DNA of 64,000 bases from Lateolabrax maculatus (taxonomy: Eukaryota; Chordata; Actinopteri; Acropomatiformes; Lateolabracidae), in the NCBI GenBank assembly GCA_031216445.1, contig CM062214.1:26132501-26196500 (forward strand), written 5' to 3'. The translations under genes and the position numbers were made by a program. Under the pieces are notes generated by a model that worked only from the letters and a program-made list of their open reading frames with translations, was not told where the DNA came from and ran no database searches. Below, piece after piece: positions 61,764 to 64,000 of this stretch (positions are counted from its first letter, which is position 1; the number at the start of each line of letters is the position of its first letter).

Positions 61764-64000
61764 GTGAAGGAGTCTGTGCGTGCAGTGGGAACAGTAACTT
61801 ACAGAGACTTAGGGGCCCTCTGGGGTCTCCAGGGGCCCCAAAAGGTGGAGGGGAGCGAGGGTTGCTCCTGCCTCAGAGCAGTGCCTCAGAGGGGCTGAAC
61901 AGAGTCACCAGAGCCTCGCATCCAATACAACATTAACTCCAATATAACATTGATTCCTCTTCCACGAGCCATCTTTCATCCACTTACAGCTCATTGGCAT
62001 TATGCATGCATCCTTTTTGGGGCTCCAGCTGTTTCCAAATGGATGCTGCTTAACAACAACTCCCCCCTCCATCGAGGAGAATGAGTCACAAAGGAGAAAA
62101 GAGGATTATAGCCTCGATTTTTAAAAACTTCTGATTCACTATGAAAACAGTCAGTGGTATTGATGTCCTCGCCCTCTCTGCTGCACTTGCTTCTGTTCGG
62201 CAGCAGCTCACTCGCCCCGTCCGGGTGGTTTCTCACCAGGGTTTGAGCCAATAGCACATGAGATACAGAAGGGAACAGATTGGGGAGCAACAAATCAGTA
62301 CCAATAGCGGTAAACCACACCTGTAGTCTCTGCTGGGGGTGTTACCTGAAGTAATACAAACATCTTTGTGCAGATGCAGCCGATGGTTGATATCATGTCA
62401 TCAGCGTGTTTAATTTTGGCCCAGTTATCCCCCACATTATCAAGTAGAAACACAGGTTCTACTCTACTGGACTATAGCTGAACAAACAAACTGTGAGAGC
62501 ACACAGTGCATTCGTCTGTAGAGCATCATCCCGACTCACCAACCTCCCTCCTCTTCTTCTCCATGCCATTCACTCCATGTGCCATCGGTTCATAACCAAC
62601 AATGTGATCTAAGTTAAGACATAAAATCAAAACTTGAGTGTGTCATTTCTTTGTCAAAATCAAGACTGGACTCTAAAAACACTTGATTTTAACGTTCGGG
62701 AGTGACCTCAAGGCTTGATGTTGTTGTCATATTTGTTAATTATTGTTATTATAGTGTAGATGTGTTTTAGTCACAGCTCCTTGTTCCATTCACACTGTTA
62801 ACTTGTCACTTGTGATGCAGATTTCAGGAGGCGGCCGCAGGTGCATTGACTTTTATTTAGACTGGACCGGAGGTGTACAAGAGACAGTTACATTATTGTC
62901 GACCTTTTTTTCCACAGAATTTAATTCACTTCTAATTTGACTCCCTACCTTCCCGGTAGATATATGTTGAGAGTTGAAACTTGATTGATATGGAAAACTC
63001 TGCCTGTAGCTGCATTCAAAGAAGCTCCGACATCTGATTGATTTTCTGACAACATAACTCATAAGTGCAATTAGATTTGCAATGCCATCCCTCAGTTTGA
63101 CTCCTCTTACTGTGCTCTGGCAGGGATCAGGTCACATTAGGCTGTGACGTCATTTTAAGGTCTTGCAACTGATTATTGACAGCTCACAGATCAATATGAA
63201 CCCTTTCTATACCTGGCTAGACAAAACTCGCTGTGTTTTGGTCTTTGCTTAGAGAAACATGACGGCTATTCATTAAAAATCCTCTAAATCACCAACCGAA
63301 AAGAAATAATTTTAGGCCATGCTAATTACAAATCATGTTACATTTTATTATGATGACATTTAGTTTAAATAGATATTGGGAAACTATCCCACGGAGGGAC
63401 ACTCATCCGATGGAGCTGTGGGAGCTCAAATCTCTGCCAGTTTTTATTCAGAGTTGATTAAAATGAGTGAAAAAATGGTCGGCAATGGTGTATAATATAC
63501 GTGATTTGTAGCTGGGAGGGTCAGTGGATCCTCTGAAGTCCCGACCTGTCTGACACATTGTGCATCTCCACAGATAGAGGAAGTCATAACCAGCGAGGGG
63601 CGGATCGGCCTGCTAGGAGAATGGCGAGAGGTGCCCCCCCCAGTTTGGGAGTGTGGTGGTGTTTGTTTTGATGACTGCTCCCTCTTTCCTCCTTTAGTCT
63701 CTCTCTTTCTGGTTGTCATAATATAATAACTCAAGTTGGTCAAGTTGAGAAGATAAGATTAAGGGGATTTACTGAAGCAGTGCAGATTAACGGAGGATTT
63801 GACAGCCATCTTTGTCCCGAGTGGAAACAGATGATTCTTTATCCTCTTTAAAGAGATGGAAATTACACAAATTGAAGATGTAGAATAAGAGTTGCTGCTA
63901 AATCTTAAAGCTGATTCAAGTAGCAAATGAAACCAGTCACAAGGATTACAAAGCTGAATTTAACAGTTCATTTGCATCTAACAGTCTCAACTCAAGGTCC
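61764..64000. other. ap3b2 intron 17 and window end
   Basis: After the GAG|GTGAAG donor I find no segment encoding the expected next part of AP3B2 (a PEWTKCSNREK-like stretch). Open frames at 61566-61898, 62000-62320 and 63444-63743 are not recognisable. The remaining exons should lie beyond the window. Confidence 0.55.

Noticed and set aside
61566..61898. Continuation of ap3b2 exon 17 past 61763
   Set aside because: The open frame continues, but the protein departs from AP3B2 exactly at GAG|GTGAAG, a good donor. Read-through would truncate the protein.
1..64000. CRISPR array, prophage, operon or other prokaryote-type system
   Set aside because: Regular GT-AG introns and vertebrate protein families exclude it. 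The tandem repeats seen are microsatellites, minisatellites or transposon copies without unique spacers.
1..64000. tRNA, rRNA or snRNA genes
   Set aside because: I saw no A-box/B-box pair with a cloverleaf and no conserved rRNA or snRNA stretch on reading both strands. A covariance-model scan would settle this.

Overview
This window is vertebrate nuclear DNA, most likely from a ray-finned (teleost) fish. Five multi-exon genes with GT-AG introns can be reassembled exon by exon. All five encode proteins recognisable as vertebrate orthologues. The non-coding DNA holds short transposon copies of types common in teleosts, a decayed non-LTR retrotransposon fragment and many simple repeats. The species cannot be named from this sequence. 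All exon boundaries below were worked out by hand from reading frame, splice sites and recalled family sequence; no alignment was run.

Layout. Positions 1-5500 are intergenic with no supported gene. On the minus strand follow ppib (ER cyclophilin B, 5850-9566), adpgk (ADP-dependent glucokinase, 13149-16801 coding), snx22 (PX-domain sorting nexin, 21001-26791) and dnai4/wdr78 (axonemal dynein intermediate chain, 30320-36890). On the plus strand ap3b2 (neuronal AP-3 beta subunit) starts at 39117 and leaves the window after its 17th coding exon (61763). Its first intron alone is about 11.9 kb. dnai4 and ap3b2 are divergent, with about 2.2 kb between their start codons. That gap contains tandem copies of a hAT-like miniature element.

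The genes do not form an operon. Functionally they are an ER folding enzyme, an ER-associated sugar kinase, two membrane-trafficking factors (snx22, ap3b2) and a ciliary motor subunit. Promoter motifs fit these roles: TATA, CCAAT and ER-stress-like elements at ppib, an NRF1 site near adpgk, an RFX X-box-like site at dnai4, and a CLEAR-like E-box plus an expanded RE1-like site at ap3b2.

The points most worth a second look are an unrecognised GC-rich coding-like exon inside ap3b2 intron 1 (44744-45030) that could splice in frame to exon 2, the split RE1-like site, a 46-bp near-perfect palindrome in adpgk intron 1, a GC-AG intron in adpgk, and a long foldback transposon in dnai4. I found no CRISPR array, rRNA, tRNA or prokaryote-type system.
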